Below are positions 43,799 to 51,092 of a stretch of DNA of 64,000 bases, piece by piece. Made by a program: the position numbers and the translations under genes. Position 1 is the first letter of the stretch. Each line of letters begins with the position of its first letter. The notes under the pieces were generated by a model that worked only from the letters and a program-made list of their open reading frames with translations, searched no databases and had not been told where the DNA came from. Source of the stretch: MH13 sp042140245 (GTDB lineage Bacteria > Pseudomonadota > Alphaproteobacteria > Rhizobiales > MH13); NCBI RefSeq assembly GCF_042140245.1, contig NZ_CP159483.1, forward strand, positions 992,001 through 1,056,000. Reading direction: 5' to 3'.

Positions 43799-43821
43799 GC
43801 GGGATTCCTTGAGAGTTGTGT

Positions 43822-44016
43822 TCAGCTTTGGCTTGCGAACCAGGCAACGATCATCACCACGACGATCGCAATCGCCTGCAGGATAACGCGCCAGCGCATG
43901 AGCTGCTGCGAACGGTTGCTGCTGCCACCACGCATCAAATTGGCCAGGCCCAAGAACAGAACCACCGCCACAGAGGCGAGCGCGAGAAACGACAGGATTT
44001 GAAGAAAGGTGCTCAT
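43822..44016 (-). CDS. Twin transmembrane helix small protein (HIG1-like)
   Basis: This 64-residue protein has two membrane helices (ILSFLALASVAVVLFLGLANLM and RVILQAIAIVVVMIVAWFA) with a short basic loop SNRSQQLMRWR between them. This is the HIG_1_N-type 'twin transmembrane helix small protein' that precedes the cobalamin adenosyltransferase gene in many Rhizobiales. A respiratory-complex role is inferred from the HIG1 name only. Confidence 0.85.
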   Translation of the reverse strand: MSTFLQILSFLALASVAVVLFLGLANLMRGGSSNRSQQLMRWRVILQAIAIVVVMIVAWFASQS

Positions 44017-44090
44017 GTCACGTCCTACGGATCAAAGCGGTTGCTGGGTTAACGTACGCGGGGTGGGGGAATGTCAGGTAAGGCGCCGCA

Positions 44091-44603
44091 TCAGTTGAGC
44101 AGCACATACGACCCGTTCAGCAGCGTGGCAAATGTCACCCATGCGACATAGGGCGCGAAAAGCCATGCGGCCAGTCGATCATATTGGCGGGCAGCCAGCA
44201 TCCAGATGATGATGGACACGAGCAGCGCAAGAATGACGATCAGGCCGCCGATGATCGATTGCAGAGCAAAGAAGGCAATCGTCCAGGCGGCATTGAGCAG
44301 CAATTGGGCGCTGTAGCGCAGCCTTAGGCCGCTTTTATTCGCTTGTGGGGCAGCTGTATCAGCTCGCCAACCAGCGTAGGCCATCAGCAGATAGAGAATG
44401 GGCCAAACCACACCAAACGCCCAGGATGGGGGCTGGAATGGCGGCTGGTTGAGCGCTTGGTACCAGCTGCTGGTATCGGGGTTGCTGGCAAAACTGCCGG
44501 TGATCGAAGCAGCCGCCGTAGCAAGCAGGTAGATGGCGAGAACTACCCAACTCTTGGCGTGGCCAGGAACAAGGGGTGCTGCTGTAACTTGGGCGGGCGT
44601 CAT
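44091..44603 (-). CDS. tspO: TspO/MBR family protein
   Basis: This 170-residue membrane protein has five helices and the conserved TspO block SSWYQALNQPPFQPPSWAFGVVWPILYLLMAYAGW (about residues 47-80) and FALLNG-like WVTFATLLNGSYVLLN at the end. TspO/MBR proteins bind porphyrins and cholesterol-type ligands; in phototrophic alphaproteobacteria TspO tunes light- and oxygen-dependent gene expression. It is next to an SDR gene and a BLUF gene on the same strand. Confidence 0.9.
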   Translation of the reverse strand: MTPAQVTAAPLVPGHAKSWVVLAIYLLATAAASITGSFASNPDTSSWYQALNQPPFQPPSWAFGVVWPILYLLMAYAGWRADTAAPQANKSGLRLRYSAQLLLNAAWTIAFFALQSIIGGLIVILALLVSIIIWMLAARQYDRLAAWLFAPYVAWVTFATLLNGSYVLLN

Positions 44604-44667
44604 AGACTGTCCTCTGTGACATGCGGTGTCAGGATTTGATGCGTTTTGACATCAAAGGATGCCGCAT

Positions 44668-45516
44668 TCATTTGTCGCGCGCGTTCGCCAGCATGGTCGC
44701 TTGAACACGGGAGGGCAGGATACGTTTGGCAAGCGCCATCAGATGGGTTGGCGTTGTCACCCTGTAGGCTGGCCTAGGATTGGCGCTTTCCAACGCTTTG
44801 ATCAGAACGGTTGTTACCGCTTCTGGCCCAAGCTCGAACGATGCTTTGCCGCGCGCGTGCAGACGCTTCAATTGCGTGGTGTAGTCATCACCATAAGCGG
44901 AGCTATCAGCATCGATGGTGCGCTGGAACATAGCCAAGGCGTTGGCACGAAACGCGCTGGTGATGGGTCCAGGTTGAATGGAGATGACTTGGATGCCGAA
45001 GCGTTTGGTTTCTGCGCGCAGTGTATCTGTGTAGCCTTCCAAGGCGAATTTTGATGCCACATAGGGGCCGCGATAAGGAGCGGCGATGAACCCAAGAACA
45101 CTGGAGCATTGGACGATGCGGCCTGACCGTTGAGCGCGCATCAGCGGCAGCGCTTTGCGCGTCAGCGTGTGCAAGCCAAAGAAGTTGGCTTCAAACTGTT
45201 CTCGCAGATGCTCCGTGGTCACATCTTCCAACGCGCCCACCTGTCCATAGGCACCATTGTTGAAGAGAGCGTCGAGCCTTCCGTCGGTCCATTCCAGGGC
45301 TTGGTCAAAACCTGTTTGGATACTGGCCTCATCGGCGTGGTCGAGATGAACGCTCAGCAGACCCTCAGCCTTCAGCCTGGTTACATCATCAGCCTTGCGT
45401 GCTGCAGCGACCACCGTCCAGCCGCGCTTTGCCAAGGTATGCGCTGCGTGATGCCCAATACCTGTTGATGTGCCGGTTATGAGAATAGAGCGTGGTGTTT
45501 GGATCGCGTGTGCCAT
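44668..45516 (-). CDS. SDR family oxidoreductase
   Basis: The ATG at 45516 gives 282 residues; a GTG two codons upstream is possible. Classical SDR motifs are visible: SILITGTSTGIGHHAA (NAD(P) binding), NNGAYGQVG (NNAG type), QCSSVLGFIAA (catalytic Ser) and GPYVASKFALEGYTD (YxxxK). The arrangement is typical of the SDR genes that travel with photolyase or BLUF genes, but the substrate is unknown. It lies 64 bp downstream of tspO's upstream start region and 48 bp from the BLUF gene. Confidence 0.87.
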   Translation of the reverse strand: MAHAIQTPRSILITGTSTGIGHHAAHTLAKRGWTVVAAARKADDVTRLKAEGLLSVHLDHADEASIQTGFDQALEWTDGRLDALFNNGAYGQVGALEDVTTEHLREQFEANFFGLHTLTRKALPLMRAQRSGRIVQCSSVLGFIAAPYRGPYVASKFALEGYTDTLRAETKRFGIQVISIQPGPITSAFRANALAMFQRTIDADSSAYGDDYTTQLKRLHARGKASFELGPEAVTTVLIKALESANPRPAYRVTTPTHLMALAKRILPSRVQATMLANARDK

Positions 45517-45570
45517 CTGCACGCCTTAGCGCGCTCCCCTGGCCCAGGCTATAGCATGTTGAGATGCACC

Positions 45571-46035
45571 TTAGGCCGCCAGCGATTTGTCACGCCGATT
45601 GCTGCTGTCAAGCTTGGCGCAGACCAGGGCAATCTGTTCGATCAGGTCGGTCAAGGCGTGCGGCGCCATATGATAGGGGCAGAAATCTGGCCTCACCCGA
45701 TACTTGAGAAAAACTGGGTTGGACTCGCTGGCGATATCAAAGGCTGCCAGTGATGGTGACGTGAATTGTCGGGTGACCAGGGGGCCGGCATGGACCAGAT
45801 GCACATCGTGGTGGCGATCATCCTGAGCGATGCGGTTGAAGGTTTCACTTAGAGGCCCACGCGGCCCTTCCATGACTTGAATGAAGTAATCATCGACGTG
45901 AATGAGGCAACCTGACACGCCGTTTTGCATGTTGTTTCCATCAGCTTGCTTGACCAAGTTGCTAAGAAACATGCGCCGCTGCTCTCCACGCACTTCGGGG
46001 GCGCGGCTGATGTAAATGATGGAATAGAGCGGCAT
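45571..46035 (-). CDS. BLUF domain blue-light photoreceptor
   Basis: This 154-residue protein consists of a BLUF domain plus a ~55-residue tail. The flavin-site Tyr is in SIIYISRAPE (Tyr 8). The Asn-Gly region NNMQNGVSGCLIHVDD and the key Gln in DYFIQVMEGPRG (about residue 54) are both conserved, followed by LSETFNRIAQDDRHHDV, the canonical end of BLUF. The Trp found near this position in AppA is absent. BLUF proteins bind FAD and signal on blue light; the output partner is not encoded in the protein itself. An inverted repeat sits upstream at 46082-46104. Confidence 0.87.
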   Translation of the reverse strand: MPLYSIIYISRAPEVRGEQRRMFLSNLVKQADGNNMQNGVSGCLIHVDDYFIQVMEGPRGPLSETFNRIAQDDRHHDVHLVHAGPLVTRQFTSPSLAAFDIASESNPVFLKYRVRPDFCPYHMAPHALTDLIEQIALVCAKLDSSNRRDKSLAA

Positions 46036-46081
46036 GCGACCGACCTTCTTTGGTGAAGGCTTGTAGTCTTCTCTACTTCAG

Positions 46082-46104
46082 GTTGCAATTGTGTTAAATG
46101 CAAC
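46082..46104. promoter_or_regulatory. Inverted repeat upstream of the BLUF gene
   Basis: GTTGCA (46082-46087) and TGCAAC (46099-46104) form a perfect dyad with an 11-base spacer, 46 bp upstream of the BLUF start. It could be an operator; the TGCAA half-site resembles the TGC-rich motif near the pathway genes. Confidence 0.4.
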
Positions 46105-46243
46105 TCAATTGATCTGTCTTCTGGACAGCGAACTGCACAAACGCAGAGTGTTCGATGGTTACGTGACGGGAAGTTGCCAGCATTCTTGCTTTCTTTTCAA
46201 GAAAACGCTCAACGGCTGGCATGTTTGTGCCCGTGATTTGTCT

Positions 46244-47920
46244 TCACGCCTCTAGGAGGCGTTTTGCGATCACTTGGGCTTGGATTTCTGCGGCGCCTTC
46301 GAAGATGTTGAGAATGCGGGCATCACAGAGCACGCGCGAGATCGCGTATTCCAGCGCGAATCCATTACCACCATGGATTTGCAACGCATTGTCAGCATTG
46401 GCCCAGGCAATGCGGGCGCAGAGCAGCTTGGCCATGCCCGCTTCCACATCGCAGCGGCGGCCCTCATCCTTCTCGCGAGCGGAGAAGTAGGTGAGTTGCC
46501 GGCCGATCATGGTTTCCACGGCCATCATGGCGAGCTTGTCAGCAACGCGGGGGAAATGGATCAATGCCTTGCCAAATTGCACCCGTTCCTTGGCGTAGCG
46601 CAGACCTAGATCGAGCGCGGATTGTGCCACACCTACGGCGCGGGCCGCTGTCTGAATGCGCGCGGACTCGAAGGTCTCCATCAGCTGTTTGAAGCCATTG
46701 CCTTCGGCTTCGCCCAAGAGATTGGCTGCGGGAACTTCAAAGCCATCAAAAGCAATCTCGTACTCTTTCATGCCGCGATAGCCGAGCACCTCGATCTCGC
46801 CGCCCGACAGATTGGGATGGGGAAACGGGTCGTCGTCGGTGCCGCGCGGTTTTTCGGCGATGAACATGGACAGGCCCTTGTAGCCCGGCTCATCAGGATT
46901 GGTGCGGGCGAGCACCGTCATGATGTCGGCGCGTACCGGATGGGTGATCCAGGTTTTGTTGCCGTTGATGGTGTAGGTGTCGCTGTCCAGCGTCGCGCGT
47001 GTTTTCAACGACGCCAGGTCGGAGCCCGTGTTGGGTTCGGTGAAAACAGCGGTGGGTAGGGTCTCACCTGACGCGATCTGTGGAAGCCATTTTTCCTTCT
47101 GGGCATCGGTGCCGCCGCAGAGGATGAGTTCAGCTGCAATCTCAGAGCGCGTGCCCAGCGATCCGACACCAATATAGGCGCGGGACAGTTCCTCGGAGAC
47201 GACGCACATCGCCTCTTTGCCGAGACCCAGGCCGCCATACTCTTCAGGGATTGTCAGACCGAACACGCCGAGCTCGGCCATTTGATCGATGATCTCCATC
47301 GGTATGTAGTCGTTGGCAAGGTGCCATTCATGGGCGTGCGGCTCGACGGCATCAGCTGCAAAGCGGCGCATCTCTGAGCGGAACGCCTCCATCGTTTCAT
47401 CCAGCCCATCGGCGCCCACGGTGGCCGCGCCGCCATCGTCCATCATGGCCGCGACAAGCGATGCGCGCTTCTCTGGGGTTGAACCAGACGCGATGAGGGC
47501 GCGGATCGACGGATTGTTGGCAAAGGCTTGCGCGGTTTTGTGTGAAACACCGAGCGCGGCCAGGCGAACAGTCTCGCCTTGATTCATTGGGATGCCGCCC
47601 TCAATCTGGGCCAGATACTCCGCAAAGCCGATTTCAACGATCAGGGCTTCGGTTTCGCCAAAAAGACCTTCGCCTTGCAAACGCCCTGCATAGGCGATGA
47701 GTTCGCGCAACGCCTCGCGATACGTGGCGAGCCAAGCCAGGCCATGAGCGGCGTGTTGATGCTGCTCCAGCAGCGCACCTTTGACGCGACCATTTTCCAT
47801 GGTGAGAGCCGCAACCGATTGCTTGGCAGCGTCATAAACATCGTTCACCGCTTCCAGTGCATCGGCGGCGAGCGTGAGAATGTCGGTATCTTTGATGGAG
47901 AGATCTTCGGCCAGGCTCAT
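46244..47920 (-). CDS. mcd: (2S)-methylsuccinyl-CoA dehydrogenase (ethylmalonyl-CoA pathway)
   Basis: This 558-residue flavoprotein oxidises methylsuccinyl-CoA to mesaconyl-C1-CoA. Residues ~175-558 are an ordinary acyl-CoA dehydrogenase: FGLTIPEEYGGLG, TAVFTEPNTGSDLASLKTRA (FAD/substrate), NGNKTWITH, ERVQFGKALIHFP and ALQIHGGNGFALEY; the stretch SARIQTAARAVG is also typical. The extra N-terminal ~170 residues (LAADALEAVNDVYDAAKQSV...YREALREL) are the mark of the Mcd group. With ccr, ecm, etfAB and hbd in the same window, the assignment is strong. Electrons go to ETF. Confidence 0.93.
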   Translation of the reverse strand: MSLAEDLSIKDTDILTLAADALEAVNDVYDAAKQSVAALTMENGRVKGALLEQHQHAAHGLAWLATYREALRELIAYAGRLQGEGLFGETEALIVEIGFAEYLAQIEGGIPMNQGETVRLAALGVSHKTAQAFANNPSIRALIASGSTPEKRASLVAAMMDDGGAATVGADGLDETMEAFRSEMRRFAADAVEPHAHEWHLANDYIPMEIIDQMAELGVFGLTIPEEYGGLGLGKEAMCVVSEELSRAYIGVGSLGTRSEIAAELILCGGTDAQKEKWLPQIASGETLPTAVFTEPNTGSDLASLKTRATLDSDTYTINGNKTWITHPVRADIMTVLARTNPDEPGYKGLSMFIAEKPRGTDDDPFPHPNLSGGEIEVLGYRGMKEYEIAFDGFEVPAANLLGEAEGNGFKQLMETFESARIQTAARAVGVAQSALDLGLRYAKERVQFGKALIHFPRVADKLAMMAVETMIGRQLTYFSAREKDEGRRCDVEAGMAKLLCARIAWANADNALQIHGGNGFALEYAISRVLCDARILNIFEGAAEIQAQVIAKRLLEA

Positions 47921-47948
47921 GGTGGTGTCCTCGTCGTGTGTCTGGATC

Positions 47949-48002
47949 GCAGTGCATCAGTCTCTTTGTGCGGTGCAAAATGATAGACAGTTTGCACTGC
48001 AA
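47949..48002. promoter_or_regulatory. TGC-rich motif cluster upstream of mcd
   Basis: GCAGTGCA (47949-47956), GTGCGGTGCAAAA (47968-47980) and TTTGCACTGCAA (47991-48002) lie 29-82 bp upstream of the mcd start (47920). The last, read on the other strand, is TTGCAGTGCAAA and matches the element upstream of ecm. Such TGC-rich boxes are the usual kind of site for PhaR-like regulators of acetyl-CoA/PHB metabolism. Confidence 0.5.
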
Positions 48003-48054
48003 CAACCCCGCCGATGGGCCTAGTTGATCCCTGGCGCGTCTGCTCTATCGACGC

Positions 48055-48930
48055 TTAGGTCGGCTTTTTATTGACCAGGTAAACCCCAAACACCGTGATC
48101 AGCATGCCAAGGATGGCAATCGGGGCAAGATCCTCACCGAACAACATCCAGGCTTCTAAGGTCACCAAGGGTGGTATCAAGTAGATCAGCGTTGCCGCGC
48201 GCGACACGGCGCCATGGCGGATCAGCAGAAGCAAAAGACCAATGGCCGCCAGCGAAAGGCCCAACACCGACCAGGCCATAATGGCGATACTCTCGATATT
48301 GATGGTGATGTGCATCTCTTCCAGCAGATAGGCAAAGGGCAGCGTTGCCAGGGTTGCCCCGACATATTGGAGCATAGAGATGGCGCGCAGATCGCCACCT
48401 TGCAGGAAGCGTTTTTGATAAAGGGTGCCAAGGGTTACCGAGACCATTGCCACCACATTGATGACAATGAGCCACGCGGCGGCTGTTAAGGCCTCGCCTT
48501 CCAGCTCAAAGAGCTTTGGCAGCAGCGCGATTACGAGACCTGCAAATCCAAGACCTAACCCCAGCCATTGGCGACGGGTTAGCTGCTCGGCAAGCCAAGC
48601 CACGGCAAGAACGGCGGTCAACAGAGGTTGCAGCGCGGCGATGAGGCCGGAAAGCGGCGTGGCAAGGCCCTCATCAATCACGTACCAGACACCGCCAAGA
48701 TAGATCGCATGCAACAGCACACCGGATGCAAGCCCGTGTGCCCAAAGGCGGCGATCCGAAGGCAGTTTCACGCCGAAAACCAGAAGTATGAGAAAGAGCG
48801 CAAGGGCTGCCAGCGCGTAGCGCGCGGCAAGGAATGTTAGCGGGTCGGCTAACGGTGCCGCGGCGCGTGCTGCAATCCAGCCCGTGGACCAGATGAGCAC
48901 GAAAAGGACGGGCGCAAGGCGCAGCAGCAT
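48055..48930 (-). CDS. EamA/DMT family membrane transporter
   Basis: This 291-residue protein has ten hydrophobic helices in two EamA repeats. The first begins LAPVLFVLIWSTGWIAARAAAPLADPLTFLAARYALA and the second begins after the LAEQLTRRQWLGLGLGFAGLVIALLP helix. It is probably a small-metabolite or amino-acid exporter; the substrate is unknown. It lies between mcd and ccr on the same strand. An exporter for a pathway intermediate is possible, but there is no direct sign of it. Confidence 0.87.
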   Translation of the reverse strand: MLLRLAPVLFVLIWSTGWIAARAAAPLADPLTFLAARYALAALALFLILLVFGVKLPSDRRLWAHGLASGVLLHAIYLGGVWYVIDEGLATPLSGLIAALQPLLTAVLAVAWLAEQLTRRQWLGLGLGFAGLVIALLPKLFELEGEALTAAAWLIVINVVAMVSVTLGTLYQKRFLQGGDLRAISMLQYVGATLATLPFAYLLEEMHITINIESIAIMAWSVLGLSLAAIGLLLLLIRHGAVSRAATLIYLIPPLVTLEAWMLFGEDLAPIAILGMLITVFGVYLVNKKPT

Positions 48931-49087
48931 GGGTGGCTTTCGGGAGGTAAGGGCCGAAAATGCGGCTTAAGCTTTCCGGGCCGATTTGTCATCCCGAACG
49001 TCCCACATGTCACGGACGAGCTCGACCCCGCTATCCAGCTCATAAGCGCCCGCCAAGCGAACAAGTTCAGGAAGGAAGGTATGCTTG

Positions 49088-49112
49088 GATAGCCGCCTCA
49101 AGGGCGGCTATC
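49088..49112. terminator. Hairpin just downstream of ccr
   Basis: GATAGCCGCC-TCAAG-GGCGGCTATC forms a perfect 10-bp stem with a five-base loop, 16 bp after the ccr stop. No T-run follows in the transcript, so it may be a weak terminator or a mRNA-end protector. The five-base TCAAG loop is the same as in the REP-like repeat at 32176-32198. Confidence 0.6.
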
Positions 49113-49127
49113 ACGATCATGGCTGGC

Positions 49128-50396
49128 CTAATTCGCCGCGTCGAGCACATCCTCAAAGGTGCGCAGGCCAGGCTTCGGCGAACCGACCAAGCACGCCATG
49201 TTTCCAGGTGCATGCTGGTTTTTATACATTTTGGTGTGCGCTTTGGGGATATCGCGCCAAGCAAAAACCTCTGACATGCAAGGATCAATGCGCCGTTCGA
49301 TCACCAGCTTGTTGGCGGCAGCAGCCTGTTTCAAATGGGCAAAATGGCTGCCTTGCACGCGCTTCTGGTGCATCCAGACATAGCGGGCGTCCATCGTCAG
49401 GTTGAACCCGGTGGTGCCAGCGCAAATCACGATCATACCGCCGCGTTTGCAGACAAAGGTCGAGACAGGGAATGTGCTTTCGCCGGGGTGTTCGAAGACG
49501 AAGTCAACGTTCACGCCTTTGCCTGTGATGTCCCAAATGGCCTTGCCAAACTTGCGAACCTCGGAAAACCAAGTGTCGTACTCATCCGAGCCCACTTTGG
49601 GCAGCTGACCCCAGCAATTGAAGTCTTTGCGGTTGAGCACACCTTTGGCGCCCAGTGACATGACGAAATCGCGCTTGTCTTCATCAGATATTACGCCAAT
49701 GGCGTTGGCCCCGGCGGCGGCGCAGATTTGCGTTGCAAACACACCAAGGCCGCCAGACGCGCCCCAGACCAGCACATTGTCGCCAGGGCGAAGAACATGC
49801 GGGCGATGGCCGTAAAGCATGCGGTAGGCGGTGGCGAGCGTCAGCGTGTAGCAGGAGGCTTCTTCCCAGGTCAGATGCTTTGGTCGCGTCATCAGCTGGC
49901 GGGCTTGAACCCGGGTAAACTGGGCGAAGGAGCCGTCCATTGTCTCATAGCCCCAGATGCGCTGGGAGGGGGAGAACATGGGGTCGCCGCCATTGCATTC
50001 TTCGTCGTCGCCATCGTCTTGGTTGCAGTGGATGACGACCTCATCGCCGACTTTCCAGCGCTTCACCTTTGAACCGACGGCCCAGACTATGCCCGAAGCA
50101 TCTGAGCCATTGACGACATAGTCGTTCTTGATGAAGTCGAAGGGCGAGATTGGCTCGCCGAGACCGGCCCAGATGGCGTTGTAGTTGACGCCAGCGGCCA
50201 TGACGAAGACCAGAACCTCATCGTCGCCAATATCCCAGACTGGCACGACTTCCTGCTGCATCGCCACTTCCGGTTCGCCATGACGTTCACGGCGTACCGC
50301 CCAGGCGTACATGTTGGCGGGGACGTGGCCGAGCGGCGGAATCTCACCAATTTCGTACAAGTCTTTGATGTCACCGGAGGTTTCGGCAAGTGCCAT
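49128..50396 (-). CDS. ccr: Crotonyl-CoA carboxylase/reductase
   Basis: The ATG at 50396, preceded by GAGG, gives 422 residues: MALAETSGDIKDLYEIGEIPPLGHVPANMYAWAV is the classic CCR start. Other landmarks are HCNQDDGDDEECNGGDPMFS, VLVWGASGGLGVFATQ (NADPH binding), GIGVISDEDKRDFVMSLGAKGV-like segments and the end PHMDARYVWMHQKRVQGSHF. The enzyme reductively carboxylates crotonyl-CoA with NADPH and CO2 to ethylmalonyl-CoA, the key step of the ethylmalonyl-CoA pathway. The start at 50408 (four residues longer) is an alternative. TGC motifs lie directly upstream (50425-50457). Confidence 0.96.
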   Translation of the reverse strand: MALAETSGDIKDLYEIGEIPPLGHVPANMYAWAVRRERHGEPEVAMQQEVVPVWDIGDDEVLVFVMAAGVNYNAIWAGLGEPISPFDFIKNDYVVNGSDASGIVWAVGSKVKRWKVGDEVVIHCNQDDGDDEECNGGDPMFSPSQRIWGYETMDGSFAQFTRVQARQLMTRPKHLTWEEASCYTLTLATAYRMLYGHRPHVLRPGDNVLVWGASGGLGVFATQICAAAGANAIGVISDEDKRDFVMSLGAKGVLNRKDFNCWGQLPKVGSDEYDTWFSEVRKFGKAIWDITGKGVNVDFVFEHPGESTFPVSTFVCKRGGMIVICAGTTGFNLTMDARYVWMHQKRVQGSHFAHLKQAAAANKLVIERRIDPCMSEVFAWRDIPKAHTKMYKNQHAPGNMACLVGSPKPGLRTFEDVLDAAN

Positions 50397-50692
50397 GGCG
50401 GGCCTCATCTGCGTTCAACGATTTGTGCAGTGAACTATGCATTGCTGCGCTGCAAAAAACCATACGACCAATGTCCGTCAGGGCTTCATCCTTCTCTATC
50501 GTGTTATCGCAGAGGCACTGGGACCGGTGCAGAGACGATGGTCAGTGCACCTGCAACCGTTAACGCCGGTTAACTCAATCTGGGCCTATCAAGAAACGGG
50601 TTGTTCAGGTACTGCATGTACTGTTGGCCGATCAAGGGAACGTCTGGCGACGAAAGCGGGCGGCTGCCCGGAACGGACAAGGACACCAGAGA
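50397..50692. other. Intergenic region between ccr and the small membrane protein with TGC-rich motifs
   Basis: GTGCAGTG (50425-50432), ATGCATTGC (50437-50445) and GCTGCGCTGCAAAA (50444-50457) form a tight cluster 29-61 bp upstream of the ccr start. AGTGCACCTGCAA (50544-50556) is on the other side. GTTAAC-GCCG-GTTAAC (50559-50574) is two palindromic hexamers spaced by four bases. No gene was seen. The region likely holds both promoters and a shared regulator's sites. Confidence 0.5.
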
Positions 50693-50998
50693 ATGGCTGG
50701 CCTGCTACCACCTTTCGTGATGGACAATGTGTGGTTCATCTTTCTCATCGCCTCGGTTTTAACCTGGCCAATGGCGTGGTGCGCCGATGGTGCGTTTAAA
50801 GACAATGCGTTCGGTTTGATCGGCAATTACATGATCCTGATGGTGGGATCTTTGATCGGCGCGACATGGCTTATGATTCATGTCGGTTCGGCCAACCATG
50901 TGATCAATCAGCCCCATCTGCCGTTCTTTGCCGCTGTTGCAGGTGCAACCACGCTTATCCTGGGTGCCTGTTTCATCAAGCGCTTGATGATGCGCTAA
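50693..50998 (+). CDS. Small membrane protein, function unknown
   Basis: The ATG at 50693, just after AAGGACACC, gives 101 residues with three hydrophobic helices (VWFIFLIASVLTWPMAWC, MILMVGSLIGATWLMIHVG and FFAAVAGATTLILGACFI). No family is recognised. It lies 94 bp before the ecm start on the same strand, in the space between ccr and ecm. It could be under the same control as ecm, but no function is suggested. An ORF start upstream at 50624 is less convincing. Confidence 0.55.
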   Translation: MAGLLPPFVMDNVWFIFLIASVLTWPMAWCADGAFKDNAFGLIGNYMILMVGSLIGATWLMIHVGSANHVINQPHLPFFAAVAGATTLILGACFIKRLMMR

Positions 50999-51057
50999 GC
51001 GGCTTTCTCCCAAAGACGAGGTGACGCCAAGATTTCTGCGCCCTATTGTGGCTGATG

Positions 51058-51070
51058 TTGCAGTGCACAC
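51058..51070. promoter_or_regulatory. TTGCAGTGCACAC motif 23 bp upstream of ecm
   Basis: The element GCAGTGCA (51060-51067) within TTGCAGTGCACAC matches the reverse of the one 71 bp upstream of mcd (TTTGCACTGCAA), and it resembles the boxes in front of ccr. The location between the promoter area and the start fits an operator. Confidence 0.55.
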
Positions 51071-51092
51071 AGTTGGACAAGGCGTCAGTGAC

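Noticed and set aside
50559..50574. CtrA box at GTTAACGCCGGTTAAC
   Set aside because: The spacer between the TTAA half-sites is six, not seven, so it is not a full consensus site.
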